Shown in pieces: positions 33,573 through 39,756 of a stretch of 64,000 bases of DNA (position 1 is its first letter; the number at the start of each line of letters is the position of its first letter). The stretch is from JAAFIW01 sp031414805 (GTDB taxonomy: Bacteria; Pseudomonadota; Gammaproteobacteria; Burkholderiales; Burkholderiaceae_C). A model generated the notes under the pieces. It was not told the origin of the DNA and did not search any database. It saw only the letters and a list, made by a program, of their open reading frames with translations. Made by a program: the position numbers and the translations under genes. The stretch spans positions 1 through 64,000 of the forward strand of contig JANOQJ010000028.1 of assembly GCA_031414805.1 (NCBI GenBank), written 5' to 3'.

Positions 33573-35483
33573 ATGGTTTTACCTCTCATTCCACAGTCCT
33601 GTCAGACCAACCCTGCAGGAGGCAGGCCCGCCGGAAGCCGGGAACAGGTTGTGTTGGTGCAGAACCTCAAACTGCATGATTTCGCGTTTATGCGGGCGGT
33701 GATTGAAGGTGTTGATGCGGCACGAGCTGCCCGCCTGTACCTGCCCGAGGGGGCCGAGGATCCACACGCAGCGCGTGCTCTTTTTGAGCAGCTGATGGGA
33801 ACCGCAATAGCCCAGCTCAAAAGCTTGGCGGATGTTGACTCGGCCAACGGCGCACGAAAAGCGCTGTTGGCCAATAGCATCTCGAATGAAAAGATGCCTT
33901 CCCTAGATGCGTTCGTTGAACGCTATGACACCGATGTCTATGGAGAACGGGAGTTGATGGACTTGTTTGAAATCAAGCATGGCAGCTTGCCTGACAAGGT
34001 ACGTCAGCGGGAAGCGAAGATCAGAGCTTTGCATTGGTTGCAGCTCAAAGCGGCGCGCATTCCGCGCCAGCATGATGCGGTGGCGAATTGGTTTTGTGCA
34101 GAGCTGTGCGGGTCTTTTCGTGCGGTTGGTGTTCTATCCCTGGGTGACTGCATCACGTTCATCAACAGCCGTGGTCGACTGTGGCATCGGGGTTTCAAAC
34201 GGTTGGGGCGGGTGCGCGCTACGCGCCTGGTGCAGTGGCTGGCAGCTCATGAATCGCATTTGCAAATGCAGCTGTCTGGGCGAGTGCGAGCTGGTTTGCA
34301 ATCAACTGGTTCAGCACCTGTTCCGCTCTCACCAGTGCGTGAAACTGTGGCAGTAGTTAGTGGAACCTTTTGTAGCGGCGTGAATACGATGGGTGCTACG
34401 AGTGACGGCCAGGCTCTGCAAGGATGGCTGGGCACGCTGGCCACGAAGTCCGCACATACGGTCGAGGCCTACCGTCGAGAGGTCGAGCGGTTGCTGGTCT
34501 GGGCCGCACGCGAGCGGGGCAAGGGCCTATCGTCCATCGACGCAGTCGATGCAGGGCATTGGCTGATGTTTCTCACGGATCCTCCCGCCCACTGGGTCAA
34601 CGCCCTGCCCTGCCGTAAAACAGATGAAGACTGGAGGCCACTGCGGCATGGCCTGTCTGCGCGAAGTGCAGCGAGGGCGTTAGCGGCAGTCAACAACCTG
34701 TATGGTTTTCTGGTGGCAACCAACTATCTGGTGGCCAACCCGTTTGCCCGACTGCAGCCTCGGCGCTCAGGTGCTGTGCAGCTGGATGTCAGCCGGTCTT
34801 TCACCAATGCCGATCTACAAGCTATTTGGGCGGCTGCAGCCGCACTGCCGGCCGGCGCCCATCAACGTCGCATGGTTGCAGTTCTTCATCTACTGCTCAG
34901 CGCTGGCCTACGGCGAGAAGAGCTGGTGAACTTGCGATGGGGGCATCTCAAGCCACTGCGCATTGATGGTGATGTGTCTGAGCACTTTGGTTTGACGGTT
35001 CTTGGCAAGGGTATGAAGGAACGTGTGGTGCCGTTGCGGCCGCAAGCGGTCGAGGCCCTAAGGCGGCATCGTGATGATCGGCTTCAGCTGGTCGCTCTGG
35101 GTACTGTGCGAGATGTTCCCGAAGATGAAATCCCCCTGATCTCATCATTGCGCAGTTCCCACTGGTCGATGGGGGCGACCACTGATGGCAGCCTGTCTGT
35201 GGCAGGGGTCTATTCGCTCATCAAGCAGTTTTTCAGGCAGATGGCCAAGCAGGGTGGAGGAGAAGGGTTGAGTGATTTTTCGCAAGCGTCGGTTCACTGG
35301 CTTCGACATACGTTCGCGCACCAGGTGTTGGCCGCATCAGGCAACGATCTACCGGTTGCGCAGCAATTGCTTGGCCACGCCTCCATTGCGACCACCGGCA
35401 TCTACGTCAAGGCGGACGTGCGGCAACGTCTGCAAGCAGTCCTGGCGATGTCATCGCTGGTCGGGCCGTCCGAGTTGTCGTAA
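33573..35483 (+). CDS. Tyrosine recombinase with N-terminal phage-integrase-associated domain
   Basis: 636 residues from ATG 33573; the frame runs upstream into ssb, so the start is uncertain. Residues 25-210 resemble the DUF3701-type N-terminal domain seen with some large integrases. A SAM-like core-binding domain (about 285-400) and catalytic domain (about 410-620) follow. Catalytic residues: Arg447 (AGLRREELV), His575 and Arg578 (HWLRHTFAH), His in LLGHAS and Tyr611 (GIYVKA). It lies inside the element next to ssb rather than at an end. It may therefore resolve dimers, move a nested insertion or be a relic, rather than being the main ICE integrase. Confidence 0.85.
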   Translation: MVLPLIPQSCQTNPAGGRPAGSREQVVLVQNLKLHDFAFMRAVIEGVDAARAARLYLPEGAEDPHAARALFEQLMGTAIAQLKSLADVDSANGARKALLANSISNEKMPSLDAFVERYDTDVYGERELMDLFEIKHGSLPDKVRQREAKIRALHWLQLKAARIPRQHDAVANWFCAELCGSFRAVGVLSLGDCITFINSRGRLWHRGFKRLGRVRATRLVQWLAAHESHLQMQLSGRVRAGLQSTGSAPVPLSPVRETVAVVSGTFCSGVNTMGATSDGQALQGWLGTLATKSAHTVEAYRREVERLLVWAARERGKGLSSIDAVDAGHWLMFLTDPPAHWVNALPCRKTDEDWRPLRHGLSARSAARALAAVNNLYGFLVATNYLVANPFARLQPRRSGAVQLDVSRSFTNADLQAIWAAAAALPAGAHQRRMVAVLHLLLSAGLRREELVNLRWGHLKPLRIDGDVSEHFGLTVLGKGMKERVVPLRPQAVEALRRHRDDRLQLVALGTVRDVPEDEIPLISSLRSSHWSMGATTDGSLSVAGVYSLIKQFFRQMAKQGGGEGLSDFSQASVHWLRHTFAHQVLAASGNDLPVAQQLLGHASIATTGIYVKADVRQRLQAVLAMSSLVGPSELS

Positions 35484-35581
35484 ACTGACCGTTCTTCGCG
35501 ATCAAGGACGCGTCCTTGGCCTGCAAACTTACTGGTTGCAGTTCCACCTCAACCCAGCAATCTCGGTTAACAGGACGCGAC

Positions 35582-35965
35582 ATGCATCCCATATCTTTAT
35601 CCTCCCCCCAGCGACTCGTGACAGTATCTGGCAACGTTGTGAACGCTACTGCCGCGTTTGCATCGCGCTATTGCGCTGAAAACTCCTATGTCCTGCATCC
35701 AACCCACGGCCAGGGTTTCATGCGCAAACGCTTTGGAAATTGGTGCGTGGTTGATTTTCAGACAAAGGTATCAAAACGGCCAGAAGAGCTTTCAGAAGAA
35801 GAATTGAATTCGGTTGATGATATTGATGAGCTGATGTGCGTGACGTGGATCACCACAGCTGCGCATCGCATACATATCAGCGAGCTGAGACCCATGCCTG
35901 CAGGTGTTTTAAGCCATGACTGGAAAGCTTGCCATGGATTCCCGGCATCAGTGACCTACGACTAG
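35582..35965 (+). CDS. Hypothetical protein
   Basis: 127 residues from ATG 35582 with AACAGGACG upstream. It contains YVLHPTHGQGFMRKRFGNWC and WITTAAHRIHISELRPMP, suggesting a small beta-rich (SH3/CarD-like) domain; HPTHGQG is similar to the start of KOW/CarD-type folds. This similarity is weak and the function is unknown. It is followed immediately by the minus-facing terminator hairpin. Confidence 0.6.
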   Translation: MHPISLSSPQRLVTVSGNVVNATAAFASRYCAENSYVLHPTHGQGFMRKRFGNWCVVDFQTKVSKRPEELSEEELNSVDDIDELMCVTWITTAAHRIHISELRPMPAGVLSHDWKACHGFPASVTYD

Positions 35966-35967
35966 GC

Positions 35968-35993
35968 AAAAAAAACCCGGCACAAGGCCGGGT
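35968..35993 (-). terminator. Intrinsic terminator facing left
   Basis: ACCCGGC pairs with GCCGGGT around ACAAG (35975-35993). On the minus strand the hairpin is followed by eight T (complement of A at 35968-35975), so it best fits a leftward transcript. No minus-strand gene is annotated to its right, which implies an unannotated leftward RNA, or a weak bidirectional role for the plus-strand gene ending at 35965. Confidence 0.6.
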
Positions 35994-36049
35994 GGGTAAA
36001 CCTCGTTGCTGCTTTAGCATTGAGGTCACGCTCAGGGAGGTGAAGCGCG

Positions 36050-36133
36050 GTGACCATGGTCACAACGCGAGTATATCAAGCCAAGTGATTCGAACGCGAA
36101 TTTACTTGACACATTCGCGATTTGTATGCGAAT
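36050..36133 (+). promoter_or_regulatory. Promoter/operator region of the DUF3577 leader operon
   Basis: GTGACCATGGTCAC (36050-36063) is a perfect 14-bp palindrome. Further right, CGCGAAT (36095-36101), ATTCGCG (36113-36119) and GCGAAT (36128-36133) form two overlapping inverted repeats around a good -35 box, TTGACA (36106-36111). The matching -10 is not clear-cut (AT-rich CGAATATTTA at 36129-36138). The layout suggests a repressor or activator site overlapping the promoter that starts the leader RNA and downstream genes. Confidence 0.55.
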
Positions 36134-36150
36134 ATTTAGTTTCTTGTCCC

Positions 36151-36188
36151 GCTGAGTAATCAGCATCCAAGTCCGCTGGGCAACCAGC
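36151..36188 (+). ncRNA. Tandem GNRA-tetraloop hairpins, locus I
   Basis: GCTGA-GTAA-TCAGC (36151-36164) and GCTGG-GCAA-CCAGC (36175-36188) are 5-bp stems capped by GNRA tetraloops, ten bases apart. They lie at the start of the leader of the DUF3577 gene, about 40 bases after the TTGACA box. Related hairpin pairs occur at 37760-37792 and 38209-38241, so this is a repeated RNA module. Confidence 0.6.
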
Positions 36189-36280
36189 AACCTGCCACCG
36201 TTTGGTTCCAAGTCCCTCACCTTCGCAAGAAGGTGACACTGGCGGTACATCGAAAGATGTTGGAGCGTTCTTGTTTTTCA

Positions 36281-36311
36281 ACCCACCGGGGAATTCCTAT
36301 TCCCCACGGGT
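36281..36311 (+). promoter_or_regulatory. Leader stem-loop L1 (DUF3577 gene)
   Basis: After TTGTTTTTCA the sequence forms ACCC/GGGT closing a GGGGAA/TTCCCC stem with a six-base loop. It is the first of nine U-tract plus CCC-N-GGG hairpins, each in front of one gene. The upstream 100 bases are also homologous to the region before leader L4. Confidence 0.65.
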
Positions 36312-36348
36312 AATGGAGTTCCCTTTTCTTTTTTAAGGTAGAACTTCC

Positions 36349-36846
36349 ATGTCTGATAAATCCTCTTCGACTTCCAACAACTACATTAACCTGCACACCT
36401 CTGGGTTGGGTTACATCTCTCGCGTTCGGGAAGTGGCAGTCCGCAAGGGCAAGCCCTTCATGTCAGCAACGATCCGTGCCATGCATGGTGAAAAAGACAG
36501 CGATACGCCCCTCAACTACGTTCCCTTCGACGTCAAGGCCGTTACGGCTGAAACTCAAGAGATTCTCAAGTTGATTGAATCCCACGCGAACAACCGTGAC
36601 TTCCGGGTCATGGTCCAGTTCAAAATTGGTGACTTCTACATCGATTCGTTCCGGTATTCGACTGGTGAAAAAGCTGGTCAAACTGGAACGATGCTCAAAG
36701 GCCGACTCCTGCAGATTTATGCTGCGTGGGTCAAAAAGACAGGTACGGGATCTGACCAAACCGGTTGGATCAATGTATATGAGCGCAAGATTCCCGCTTC
36801 TGCCGAACAGCAGGACGGTGTCGCTGCGAACGGTACTGAAGGCTAA
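36349..36846 (+). CDS. DUF3577 / STY4534-family ICE protein
   Basis: 165 residues. The run NYINLHTSGLGYISRVREV, then GKPFMSATIRAMHG and DFYIDSFRYSTGEKAGQTG, matches DUF3577 (STY4534 family), annotated as an ICE replication-associated protein with unknown mechanism. The predicted fold is beta-rich and OB-like. AAGGTAG lies nine bases before ATG 36349. It follows an unusually long leader (operator, tandem tetraloops, L1 stem-loop) and begins the run of genes with individual structured leaders. Confidence 0.82.
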   Translation: MSDKSSSTSNNYINLHTSGLGYISRVREVAVRKGKPFMSATIRAMHGEKDSDTPLNYVPFDVKAVTAETQEILKLIESHANNRDFRVMVQFKIGDFYIDSFRYSTGEKAGQTGTMLKGRLLQIYAAWVKKTGTGSDQTGWINVYERKIPASAEQQDGVAANGTEG

Positions 36847-36860
36847 TGTCTTGAAACACT

Positions 36861-36884
36861 CCCCACCTGATCTTCAGGTCGGGG
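36861..36884 (+). terminator. Terminator-like hairpin after DUF3577
   Basis: CCCC-ACCTGA pairs with TCAGGT-C-GGGG, followed by TTGTGTATTTCATTT. The T-rich but interrupted tail suggests partial termination, so downstream genes may be read through or use their own promoters. Confidence 0.5.
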
Positions 36885-36902
36885 TTGTGTATTTCATTTA
36901 AT

Positions 36903-36946
36903 CCACTGGGGTTTCATTCCCGCTGGAGTGATACCCGTTTTTCGGG
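36903..36946 (+). promoter_or_regulatory. Leader stem-loops L2; SD and start bridged by a hairpin
   Basis: CCA-CT-GGG pairs with CCC-GC-TGG (36903-36926). The only good Shine-Dalgarno, GGAG (36925-36928), is 24 bases from ATG 36953. A second hairpin, CCCG-TTTTT-CGGG (36934-36946), lies between. Folding it would cut the effective spacing to about 11 bases, so translation may depend on this structure. Confidence 0.55.
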
Positions 36947-36952
36947 ATATCC

Positions 36953-37162
36953 ATGAGTAACTCGATAAATACGAATTCGTCAATCCGGGAAATGGAATTG
37001 GTGAATTCACTTCTATTGACATCAGCAATGCGCTTGCGTATTGCTCGCCAAACACTTTCTATCATGGAACGATCAAAAGTTTCAGAGGACATTTTGGCAT
37101 ATCACCGGGGTGCATGCAATGAAGCCTGGAATTCATTTCAGTCTTTGAAGGCTTGCGTCTGA
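36953..37162 (+). CDS. Small hypothetical protein (69 aa)
   Basis: A helical, soluble 69-residue protein with LVNSLLLTSAMRLRIARQTL as its central helix. No family recognised. Support comes from its position behind a leader of the recurrent type and from having only a short gap to the next leader. The ribosome site is distant and bridged by a hairpin. Confidence is moderate only. Confidence 0.5.
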   Translation: MSNSINTNSSIREMELVNSLLLTSAMRLRIARQTLSIMERSKVSEDILAYHRGACNEAWNSFQSLKACV

Positions 37163-37194
37163 CTGCTTGATTTACTGATTCTTTTCATTTCCAA

Positions 37195-37220
37195 CCCAAC
37201 GGGATTCACTGCCCGTTGGG
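37195..37220 (+). promoter_or_regulatory. Leader stem-loop L3
   Basis: CCCAACGGG (37195-37203) and CCCGTTGGG (37212-37220) form a perfect 9-bp stem with an eight-base loop, preceded by CTTTTCATTTCCAA and followed 22 bases later by TAGGAGAA and ATG 37255. Confidence 0.7.
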
Positions 37221-37254
37221 CAGTGATGTTCCTCATTTTATTTAGGAGAACGTC

Positions 37255-37467
37255 ATGACTTTGGAAAAACAATTTGGCTTACTTGCCAAAACCTATTGCG
37301 ACAAAGAGCTTGAGCTCGGGGTCTACGGATCCGGGGCCGGGTTTTACATTGGAACTTTCAGCGATGAAGGTCCCTGTAGTCGCGAATCGAACGAGTATTT
37401 TCGTACTCGTGAGAAAGCAGTTGCGGCCTTGGCCAACGGCGAATGGACGCAGAAACAATACCCATGA
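37255..37467 (+). CDS. Small hypothetical protein (70 aa)
   Basis: A 70-residue soluble protein with strong TAGGAG five bases before ATG 37255. YGSGAGFYIGTFSDEGPCSR and FRTREKAVAALANGEW suggest a compact alpha/beta fold; many ICE- and plasmid-borne proteins of unknown role share the REKAxxAL pattern. The stop overlaps the start of a 20-codon frame by ATGA, which in turn overlaps the next small gene by ATGA. Confidence 0.6.
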   Translation: MTLEKQFGLLAKTYCDKELELGVYGSGAGFYIGTFSDEGPCSRESNEYFRTREKAVAALANGEWTQKQYP

Positions 37468-37526
37468 AAATCAATATTTTGTGGGCAACTGGCATCATGC
37501 CTATTTCAAAAGGACGTAAATCATGA
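37464..37526 (+). CDS. Bridging micro-ORF (20 aa) with ATGA overlaps at both ends
   Basis: A 20-codon frame beginning MKINILWATG starts at ATG 37464, overlapping the previous stop (ATGA 37464-37467). It ends at TGA 37524-37526, overlapping the next start (ATGA 37523-37526). Exact four-base overlaps on both sides suggest it keeps ribosomes coupled across the three small genes. Its product may have no independent function. A chance arrangement cannot be excluded. Confidence 0.4.
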   Translation: MKINILWATGIMPISKGRKS

Positions 37527-37648
37527 ACACCGATTTCCTGATCTTGATGGGACTCACAATTGGAGTTGCAGTTTTTTCGGCTTGCATGGGACTTCTTGAG
37601 CAAAAGCGCGAGATGGACAAAGAGCGGCAGAACAAAAACGAATCCTGA
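37523..37648 (+). CDS. Small single-pass membrane protein (41 aa)
   Basis: Starts MNTDFLILMGLTIGVAVFSA, giving one transmembrane helix (about residues 4-24), then a charged tail with LEQKREMDKERQ. AAGGA lies eight bases before ATG 37523. Small tail-charged membrane peptides are frequent on conjugative elements as regulators of membrane complexes, but no specific role can be given. The gene is below usual annotation length cut-offs. Confidence 0.5.
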   Translation: MNTDFLILMGLTIGVAVFSACMGLLEQKREMDKERQNKNES

Positions 37649-38325
37649 CTAGGCAAGAGCCCTTTGACCCGCCCGCTGCGCCAGCAGTGGGCTCCTCAAA
37701 GTGTTTTACACTAACCGCTCTTTGGAGGCTTGTAGGTTCACTCTGCTCGAACCTGCACCGCTGCTTCGGCAGCAACCCGCTGGGCAACCAGCAACCAAAT
37801 AGCTGTTAGGTTCTGAGTCTTAATTGACTGGCAGCCGTGACTTAGGTCATGCAGGGCGTTCTCGTTAAGCGCGGCAGCTCCCTGTCAACGCCTGGGGAAA
37901 CAAACTCACCTGACTTCGGTCAGCGTTACTCCATGTCTCTGGACAAAGTAAGCCCGTAACTCTCTCCCGCAACGTCGTCAAGAACCGTTGCCCCTATTCA
38001 AAACCTGGCTTCTGTCGGCCTGGAAGTGCAAACAAACGGCACTGCCAGGCCGATTCCGGCGTTCTTCTCACCTGGGTGTCCGGCACCCCAAAAACCGATC
38101 CTTTGATCTATGTCCCACCCAGGGGCCAAGTTGCCTTCACAGGCAGCTTTTCTGAAGACGTGCGCCCGTGCCAGGCGTCTCGCGTCTTCAGAAAAGTCTT
38201 GAATTTCGAGGTGGCAACACCTGAAACGCTGGGTAACCAGCACCCTGCCGTTTGGTTCCAGATCAGTCATCGCCAGATGTCTGACCGGCGGCCCTCGCAA
38301 GAGGCTGGAGCATTCTTTTTTCAAC
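37649..38325 (+). ncRNA. Gene-free 680-base region dense in stem-loops, candidate structured RNA or single-strand DNA element
   Basis: No credible gene. Stems seen in order: GCCC-G-CTGC/GCAG-T-GGGC (37671-37692) inside TTTGA/TCAAA; AGGTTC/GAACCT (37734-37754); GCTGC-TTCG-GCAGC (37760-37773); GCTGG-GCAA-CCAGC (37779-37792); CTGAC-TTCG-GTCAG (37910-37923); CGGCCTGG/CCAGGCCG (38016-38052); CCTGGGTG/CACCCAGG (38071-38123), which competes with GGGTG/CACCC (38074-38088); a 14-bp stem CTTTTCTGAAGACG/CGTCTTCAGAAAAG (38147-38196); AGGTG-GCAA-CACCT (38209-38222); GCTGG-GTAA-CCAGC (38228-38241). Stable UUCG and GNRA loops recur. It may be a large ncRNA, a leader for the gene at 38375, or an oriT/lagging-strand origin. 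Confidence 0.55.
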
Positions 38326-38346
38326 CCTGCGGGATCTGCCCGCAGG
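38326..38346 (+). promoter_or_regulatory. Leader stem-loop L4
   Basis: CCTGCGGG (38326-38333) pairs with CCCGCAGG (38339-38346) around ATCTG, after CTTTTTTCAACC. GGAG precedes ATG 38375 by five bases. The upstream 100 bases match the leader of the DUF3577 gene, including the GNRA hairpin pair. Confidence 0.7.
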
Positions 38347-38374
38347 TGGGCTCCCGTCTCTCCATGGAGTACCT

Positions 38375-38563
38375 ATGTCGGATGTCACGATTACCGTAAC
38401 AGTCCATCCAGATGTCGCCTGGGCGCTTGCTCAGTTTGTCAAACGCGTTGGCTGGTCTGAATTTCGCGAGAACGCACAAGACGACGATGAGGCTTACCTC
38501 ATCAAATCCGGCTGTGAAGCCATCCAAACTGCCTTGGCTACAGCAGGCTTCAGCCCACGATAA
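38375..38563 (+). CDS. Small hypothetical protein (62 aa)
   Basis: 62 residues beginning MSDVTITVTVHPDVAWALAQ. The pattern of a short beta strand then helices (VKRVGWSEFRENAQDDDEAY, then IQTAL) looks like a small ribbon-helix-helix-like or DUF7706-like protein, but the match is not secure. Good ribosome site and dedicated leader support it as a real gene. Confidence 0.6.
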   Translation: MSDVTITVTVHPDVAWALAQFVKRVGWSEFRENAQDDDEAYLIKSGCEAIQTALATAGFSPR

Positions 38564-38591
38564 ATAAGGCTGTAGCGCTATCATTTTTTAA

Positions 38592-38615
38592 CCCTGACGG
38601 GATCCACCCGCAGGG
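38592..38615 (+). promoter_or_regulatory. Leader stem-loop L5
   Basis: CCCTG-A-CGGG (38592-38601) pairs with CCCG-CAGGG (38607-38615) around ATCCA, after CATTTTTTAA. TGGAG then leads to GTG 38647. Confidence 0.7.
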
Positions 38616-38646
38616 TGGGTACTTGTCTGAAACCTGGAGTATCCTA

Positions 38647-38997
38647 GTGAGCAACATGCAAATTGATCTCAATCTTTTCGAGGCACTGACTGAAGCGGGC
38701 GTCAAGCCTGAGACAGCCCGTCGAGTCGAAAAACGTACCGAATCAGCGTTCCAAAACGGTTTGGACGCTGTAAGAGCGGAACTGAGCACCGAAGTCTTCA
38801 CAAAGGCTGACGGTGCAAGGCTAGAAGGTCAGATGAAATCGGACACCGCAAGGATGGAAGGGCAGATGAAAGCCCTTGAAGGTCAGCTCAAAGCAGGTTT
38901 GGCTGATGTCAAAGCTGATTTGCAACGCTGGTTTTTCATCACCATGATTACCATCATTGGCGCTGCAGCCACACTGACGACGATCCTGAAGCACTGA
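38647..38997 (+). CDS. Coiled-coil protein with C-terminal membrane anchor
   Basis: 116 residues. GTG 38647 is chosen because GGAG lies seven bases upstream, exactly as in the leader before it; ATG 38656 or ATG 38623 are less well placed. Residues 15-90 form a coiled coil with repeated LEGQMK-type heptads, and residues 95-113 (FFITMITIIGAAATLTTIL) a transmembrane tail. This resembles DUF1640/CCDC90-like anchored coiled coils. Function unknown; it may scaffold a membrane-bound ICE complex. Confidence 0.65.
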   Translation: MSNMQIDLNLFEALTEAGVKPETARRVEKRTESAFQNGLDAVRAELSTEVFTKADGARLEGQMKSDTARMEGQMKALEGQLKAGLADVKADLQRWFFITMITIIGAAATLTTILKH

Positions 38998-39019
38998 CGC
39001 TTTTTCGCGTCTTATTCCA

Positions 39020-39045
39020 CCCCTAGGGAGCAAGCTCCCGTGGGG
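39020..39045 (+). promoter_or_regulatory. Leader stem-loop L6
   Basis: CCCC-TA-GGGAG (39020-39030) pairs with CTCCC-GT-GGGG (39035-39045) with loop CAAG, after CTTTTTCGCGTCTTATT. TTGGAG lies six bases before ATG 39075. Confidence 0.7.
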
Positions 39046-39074
39046 GCGGCTCTCCATTCATTTTGGAGAACACC

Positions 39075-39680
39075 ATGCATGTTTTTGAAGGCACGCTCCT
39101 CGTCGAGGAAATTCGCGGTCGCAAGGGCGTGTTCTGCGTTGGAACCCTACAAACCTCCATTGGAGATTTCAAGGTCAAAGACGCTGAACTGGATCAGTAC
39201 AAGGCGGGGGCCTATCACGGCTCTTTTGCTGTTGAACGGATTTTTACCAAAGGCGTGCCCTGGAAAGGCGGGTTCTTCACAGAACTGATTGCCAAAATCG
39301 CACCTGATGGTTTTTTGATTCATGACGAAGGCAGCGAACCCACCGAGCTGGTGCCCAGCACACAGTCGGAGCCGGATCCGGTGGACGAACCGCTCACAAA
39401 CACGACAGCGGCACAAGCACCTGATTTGCCTATCAAGCAAGCCAGGCAGCCTAAAGCAACTGTGGCACCTGTGGTGTTCGATGAGGTTGCAACAACCGAT
39501 GATTCAGACCTTTTCGGGGTTGAGCTATCCGGTCTGTTCGCGCAGCGCGCACCGGTCATTGAGCTGGATCCCACCGTGGATCGTGAGCAATTTCGAAGGC
39601 AACGTGATCGCCTGAAGGCGGGAGGTTATCGCTTTGACTCCAAGTCTCAGCGCTGGCACTTGGCCACCAATAGCAACTGA
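39075..39680 (+). CDS. DUF3275-family ICE protein
   Basis: 201 residues from ATG 39075. The N-terminal domain (about 1-90: FEGTLLVEEIRGRKGVFCVG, FKVKDAELDQYKAGAYHGSF, FFTELIAKIAPDG) matches DUF3275, found in PFGI-1/ICEclc-type elements. An acidic, Ser/Thr-rich linker (about 90-165) joins a short C-terminal module (about 170-198) with DREQFRRQRDRLKAGGYRFD. Probably nucleic-acid binding, but no activity is known. It has its own structured leader. Confidence 0.8.
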   Translation: MHVFEGTLLVEEIRGRKGVFCVGTLQTSIGDFKVKDAELDQYKAGAYHGSFAVERIFTKGVPWKGGFFTELIAKIAPDGFLIHDEGSEPTELVPSTQSEPDPVDEPLTNTTAAQAPDLPIKQARQPKATVAPVVFDEVATTDDSDLFGVELSGLFAQRAPVIELDPTVDREQFRRQRDRLKAGGYRFDSKSQRWHLATNSN

Positions 39681-39703
39681 CAACTGAAGACTGATTTTTT
39701 CAA

Positions 39704-39728
39704 CCCTGGTGGGATCCCCTCGCCAGGG
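39704..39728 (+). promoter_or_regulatory. Leader stem-loop L7
   Basis: CCCTGG (39704-39709) pairs with CCAGGG (39723-39728), enclosing GGGATCCCC, after GATTTTTTCAA. CGGAGG lies six bases before ATG 39757. Confidence 0.65.
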
Positions 39729-39756
39729 GAGTCCTACCTCTTTTCACGGAGGTTTT

